Below, one piece after another: positions 60,935-64,000 of a stretch of 64,000 nt of DNA (within the stretch, counting starts at the first letter, position 1; every line of letters begins with the position of its first letter). The notes under the pieces are model-generated. The model saw only the letters and a list, made by a program, of their open reading frames with translations. It was not told the origin of the DNA and searched no databases. The stretch comes from Actinomycetota bacterium (GTDB taxonomy: Bacteria > Actinomycetota > Actinomycetes > Propionibacteriales > Propionibacteriaceae): NCBI GenBank assembly GCA_020161015.1, contig JAIUOT010000056.1, positions 124,001-188,000 on the forward strand. The letters run 5' to 3'. The position numbers and the translations under genes were made by a program.

Positions 60935-60963
60935 TGAAGCGCTTCATGTATTGAAGCGCTTCA
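60935..60963. promoter_or_regulatory. Twin LacI-family operators
   Basis: Two perfect 12-bp palindromes, TGAAGCGCTTCA at 60935-60946 and 60952-60963, 17 bases centre to centre. They match the LacI-family consensus TGAANCGNTTCA. They sit just upstream of the ASRT gene and 120 bases before the divergent LacI gene. Confidence 0.88.
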
Positions 60964-61085
60964 GACAGTATCCTCGTCCACGACGACCTGCAACCGGGCA
61001 CGGTCGGCCGTTATCAAGTTGGTACCGAGGGGACGCCGGGCGGAGCTCCATTAGGCTCTGCCTGCAACATCGGCGGGAGGGGCGG

Positions 61086-62141
61086 ATGGCCAGGACGCAG
61101 AACGGCACCGGCGTCCGGATCCAGGACGTCGCCGCCCGGGCCGGGGTGTCCGTCGGAACGGTCTCGCACACGATCAACCATCCGGAACTGGTCAGCGCGC
61201 GCACGCGACGTGCGGTGGAGCGCGCCATCAAGGAGCTGGGCTTCGTCCCCAACCAGCAGGCCCGGGTGCTGACGGGCGCCGCCAGCCAGGTGATCGGCCT
61301 GGTCGTGCTCGACGTGGTCAGCCCCTTCTTCATGGAGGCGGCCCGCGCGGTGGAGAGGGCGGCGCGCGAGGCCGGACACGTGGTCATCCTGTGCAACTCC
61401 GACAACGATCCCGCCCGCGAGTCCCAGCTGCTCCAGATCCTGGGCGCGCAGCGCGTCCGGGGGGCGCTGCTCACGCCGGCGCGGACGGGACAGGGCGGCG
61501 ACCGGGCCCGCATCGAGGCCGGGCACCTCCCGGTCGTGTTCCTCGACTACCAGACCGCCGGGGACGACTGCTCGGTGTCGGTCGACGACGTCGCCGGTGC
61601 CCGGCTCGCCGTCGAACACCTCCTCGAACTCGGTCACGAGCGCGTCGCCTTCGTCGGCGGTGGCCAGGGACTGCGCCAGCACGTCCAGCGCGCCCAGGGG
61701 GCCCGCGACGCGATCCTCGCCGCGGGCCTGGACCCGTCCACGGCCCTGGTCGAGATCACCCAGGACGGGCTGGGCATCCAGGACGGCGTCCTGGCCGCCG
61801 AGCACCTGCTCGAGGGGGAACTCCCCACCGGCATCTTCTGCGGAAACGACATGATGGCGTTCGGCGTTTACCGGCGGCTCAGCCGGGCCGGCGTGAAGGT
61901 GCCCGACGATGTCGCCCTGGTCGGCTACGACGACATCGACTTCGCCGCGGACTGGGTGGTGCCCCTCACGTCCGTGCGCCAGCCCACCGACCAGCTGGGC
62001 TACCTCGCCGCCCAGCTCCTGTTCGAGCACTCCGCCGGCGACGAGGCCCACGTCCACCGGCAGACCGTCCTCCAGCCCGAGCTGATCGTCCGTTCGTCCA
62101 GCACCCGGGGGGGTCGCACCGGGGTTACGATCGTCGGGTAG
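61086..62141 (+). CDS. LacI-family transcriptional repressor of the sugar operon
   Basis: 351 residues from ATG 61086 after GGGAGGGGCG. N-terminal helix-turn-helix IQDVAARAGVSVGTVSHTIN with the hinge helix LVSARTRRAVERAIKELGF. C-terminal ligand fold IGLVVLDVVSPFFMEAARAV, GTGQ-type pocket regions and VGYDDIDFAADWVVPLTSVR. It should bind the twin operators at 60935-60963 and release them on binding sugar. Divergent from the operon (176 bases to ASRT). Longer N-terminal frame from 60927 starts within the operator region and is rejected. Confidence 0.93.
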   Translation: MARTQNGTGVRIQDVAARAGVSVGTVSHTINHPELVSARTRRAVERAIKELGFVPNQQARVLTGAASQVIGLVVLDVVSPFFMEAARAVERAAREAGHVVILCNSDNDPARESQLLQILGAQRVRGALLTPARTGQGGDRARIEAGHLPVVFLDYQTAGDDCSVSVDDVAGARLAVEHLLELGHERVAFVGGGQGLRQHVQRAQGARDAILAAGLDPSTALVEITQDGLGIQDGVLAAEHLLEGELPTGIFCGNDMMAFGVYRRLSRAGVKVPDDVALVGYDDIDFAADWVVPLTSVRQPTDQLGYLAAQLLFEHSAGDEAHVHRQTVLQPELIVRSSSTRGGRTGVTIVG

Positions 62142-62195
62142 GCACCGGCGCCCCTGGGCCCGCCGTCAGCGCCCTGCCTCCAGGGGGTCGCTCCC

Positions 62196-62945
62196 ATGTC
62201 GAAGGTCACGGTGACGCCGGAGTCGCTCGTCGTCCTCGAGGACGTCGTGAAGACCTACCACATGGGCGAAGTGGACGTCACGGCCCTGAACCACACCGAT
62301 CTCGTGCTGGATCGCGGTGAGTTCGTCGTGATCCTCGGGCCCTCCGGCTCGGGCAAGACCACCCTGCTCAACCTCATCGGAGGGATCGACTCCCCCACCG
62401 CCGGGCGGATCATCATCGACGGGGAGGACATCTCCCACTACGGCCAGCGCGAACTCACGCTGTTCCGGCGCCGGACGGTCGGTTTCGTCTTCCAGTTCTT
62501 CAACCTGATCCCGACACTGACGGCCAGGGAGAACGTCGACTTCGCCCTCCAGCTCTCCGGTCGTGGTCGCCGGGGTGACGACCGCGGCCGGGAGGACTCC
62601 GCCCACCTGCTCGCGAAGGTGGGCCTCTCCGAGCGCCTGGAGCACTTCCCGTCCCAACTGTCCGGAGGTGAGCAGCAGCGGGTCGCCGTGGCCAGGGCGC
62701 TGGCCAAGAAGCCCGCCCTCGTGCTCGGCGACGAACCGACGGGCAATCTCGACTTCCGCACGGGGACGCTGGTGCTGTCGGCGATGCGGGAGGTGAACCG
62801 GCTGTTGGGGACGACAGTGGTGATCGTCACCCACAACCAGCCGCTCGCCGCAGCCGCGGACCGGGTGCTGCACTTCCGGGAGGGACGGATCTCGCGCATC
62901 GAGGTCAACGCCCACCCGATCCCGCCCGAGGACGTGGAGTGGTGA
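62196..62945 (+). CDS. ABC exporter ATP-binding protein (LolD/MacB type)
   Basis: 249 residues. Walker A LGPSGSGKTTLLNLI, signature LSGGEQQRVAVARAL, Walker B LVLGDEPTGNLD and switch VIVTHNQPLA. FQFFNLIPTLTARENV is typical of the LolD/FtsE/MacB subgroup. It works with the FtsX-like permease encoded 6 bases downstream. Substrate (peptide, lipoprotein or drug) is not known. ATG 62196 follows CCTCCAGGGGGTCGCTCCC; the previous gene ended 54 bases upstream. Confidence 0.93.
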   Translation: MSKVTVTPESLVVLEDVVKTYHMGEVDVTALNHTDLVLDRGEFVVILGPSGSGKTTLLNLIGGIDSPTAGRIIIDGEDISHYGQRELTLFRRRTVGFVFQFFNLIPTLTARENVDFALQLSGRGRRGDDRGREDSAHLLAKVGLSERLEHFPSQLSGGEQQRVAVARALAKKPALVLGDEPTGNLDFRTGTLVLSAMREVNRLLGTTVVIVTHNQPLAAAADRVLHFREGRISRIEVNAHPIPPEDVEW

Positions 62946-62951
62946 GGCGCG

Positions 62952-64000
62952 ATGCGAATGCTCCTGCTGAAGGTGTGGCGCGACGTCCTCGCCCGCAAGG
63001 GCCAGTTCGCCGGCCTCGTCGTCGTCGTCGGCCTCGGCATCTCGACCTTCGTCGCCTTCCAGGCGGGCTACCTCGACCTGACGCGATCGGTCGAGCGGGC
63101 GAATCGTGAGCTGAGGTTCGCCGACTTCTCGGTCTCCGTGAGCGACACGGCCGGCGTCAAGGTGGCGGCCGTCCGTGCGCTGCCCGGGGTCCTGGCGGCG
63201 GAAGGACGGCTCATCCAGGACGTGTCCCTCCAGCTGGGCGGGAGGTCGGACCAGACCGCCCTGGCCAGGGTGGTCGGCCTGCCCAACACGGGACGGCCGG
63301 CGGTGAACGACCTGCTCCTGCTTGCGGGGGCGTGGCCCCGCCGGGGCGGCTCGGAGGCGATCCTGCACGTCAAGTTCGCCCAGGAGACGGGGACCCGTCC
63401 CGGCGACGAGCTCACCCTCGGAACGGAACGGCAGCACAAGCACGTGCGCGTCGTCGGCATCGCCGCCAGCCCGGAGTACATGTACGCGGTGCCCGAGAAG
63501 GGCGCGCTGCCGTCCCCGCGCGAGTTCGCGGTGCTGTTCCTGAGGGCCGACGACGCCGAGCGGCTCGTCGGACGGCCGGGGGTGATCACCGACGTCGCCG
63601 TCGTCACCGAGCCCGAGGCCGACGTGCGCGCCGTGCTCCGCGCTGTCGAGGACGAGCTGGGCCGGTCCCGTGTGGTCGCCTCGACGCTCCGCGCCGACCA
63701 GCCGTCGAGCTTCATGCTCGCGGAGGAGATCGACCAGAACCGGGTGATGGCCCTGTTCCTGCCGGCCGTCATCCTGGCCATCTCCTCCAGTTCGCTGTTC
63801 ATCGCCCTGTCCCGCCTCGTGACGTCCCAGCGGCGCGAGATCGGGCTCGAGAAGGCGCTGGGCTACAGCCACGCACAGGTGCTGTGCCAGTACCTCTCGT
63901 TCGCCCTCGTCGTCGCCGCGCTCGGAGCCGCGCTCGGCTTCGTGCTGGGGGACGTCCTCGCCCGACTGATCGCCCAGCAGTACGTCGACATGCTCGGCGT
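62952..64000 (+). CDS. FtsX-like ABC permease, partial (MacB type)
   Basis: Starts ATG 62952, 6 bases after the ATPase stop, and runs off the right edge (about 350 codons visible). An N-terminal helix (FAGLVVVVGLGISTFVAFQA) is followed by a ~230-residue extracytoplasmic domain of the MacB periplasmic type (RELRFADFSVSVSDTAGVKV, then GTRPGDELTLGTERQHKHVR), and helices (FLPAVILAISSSSLFIALSR) with the conserved cytoplasmic segment SQRREIGLEKALGYSHAQVL. It is the membrane half of an exporter or mechanotransmitter. Confidence 0.9.
   Translation, partial: MRMLLLKVWRDVLARKGQFAGLVVVVGLGISTFVAFQAGYLDLTRSVERANRELRFADFSVSVSDTAGVKVAAVRALPGVLAAEGRLIQDVSLQLGGRSDQTALARVVGLPNTGRPAVNDLLLLAGAWPRRGGSEAILHVKFAQETGTRPGDELTLGTERQHKHVRVVGIAASPEYMYAVPEKGALPSPREFAVLFLRADDAERLVGRPGVITDVAVVTEPEADVRAVLRAVEDELGRSRVVASTLRADQPSSFMLAEEIDQNRVMALFLPAVILAISSSSLFIALSRLVTSQRREIGLEKALGYSHAQVLCQYLSFALVVAALGAALGFVLGDVLARLIAQQYVDMLG

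Overview
The window is about 70% G+C and gene-dense. Many genes are stacked with 4-bp ATGA or GTGA overlaps. GTG and TTG starts are common and several genes look leaderless. This style, the protein families (HelR with a rifampin-associated element, PAS-ANTAR protein, DUF4031-HD, actinobacterial SH3b/LAS cell-wall proteins) and a teichoic-acid-type transferase and exporter point to a high-GC Actinobacterium. Propionibacteriales is my best guess, but there is no rRNA gene to confirm it. I saw no tRNA, rRNA, prophage, insertion sequence or CRISPR array.

Layout. 1-6.4 kb: wall-polymer permease (cut by the window edge), pgi, a CDP-glycerol-transferase-like membrane protein, an SH3b/LAS cell-wall protein, a small membrane protein and a KDPG-aldolase fold protein that lacks the Schiff-base lysine. 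6.5-13.7 kb: PEBP protein, DUF4031-HD hydrolase, a Thr/Pro-repeat secreted protein coupled to a VanY-like lipoprotein, a two-domain eukaryotic-type phosphofructokinase, a repeat-rich convergent gap and a zinc alcohol dehydrogenase. 13.9-16.8 kb: M50-like protease, then a fluoride unit (riboswitch, universal stress protein, two CrcB channels) and an SRPBCC protein. 16.9-24.4 kb: GT4 glycosyltransferase, leader peptide plus BcrAB-like ABC transporter, CBS protein coupled to an ArsB/NhaD-like carrier, desaturase, and a DEAD-box helicase with a possible RNA switch at its start. 24.4-29.1 kb: five overlapping reading frames (MASE1 sensor and PP2C phosphatase split by a frameshift, BcsA-like synthase, STAS antagonist, RsbW-like kinase), which is the strongest candidate for an undescribed system. 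29.2-41.4 kb: VOC protein, MFS transporter, large LuxR regulator, P-type metal ATPase with DtxR-like boxes, anti-sigma-like protein with ECF sigma factor, HelR, FAD monooxygenase, YibE/F membrane protein. 41.4-47.7 kb: modABC with a Mop-domain regulator, a winged-helix regulator, PEP carboxylase. 47.9-53.8 kb: secreted helical protein, hemerythrin protein with a 12-2-12 operator, PAS-ANTAR regulator, LuxR regulator plus an inverted remnant of a paralogue, MFS transporter, DeoR regulator. 53.8-62.1 kb: a complete ribose-type sugar operon headed by an ASRT-family protein and controlled by a divergent LacI regulator with two perfect operators. 62.2-64 kb: LolD/FtsX-type ABC exporter, cut by the window edge.

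How the genes work together. Central carbon enzymes (Pgi, PFK, PEP carboxylase) are scattered single genes. The accessory units are self-contained: each carries its own sensor or regulator, such as the fluoride RNA, RAE, LacI, DeoR, the ECF pair and the partner-switching proteins. Long inverted repeats sit in three of the convergent gaps (12.2, 47.8 and 50.5 kb) and probably end transcription from both sides.
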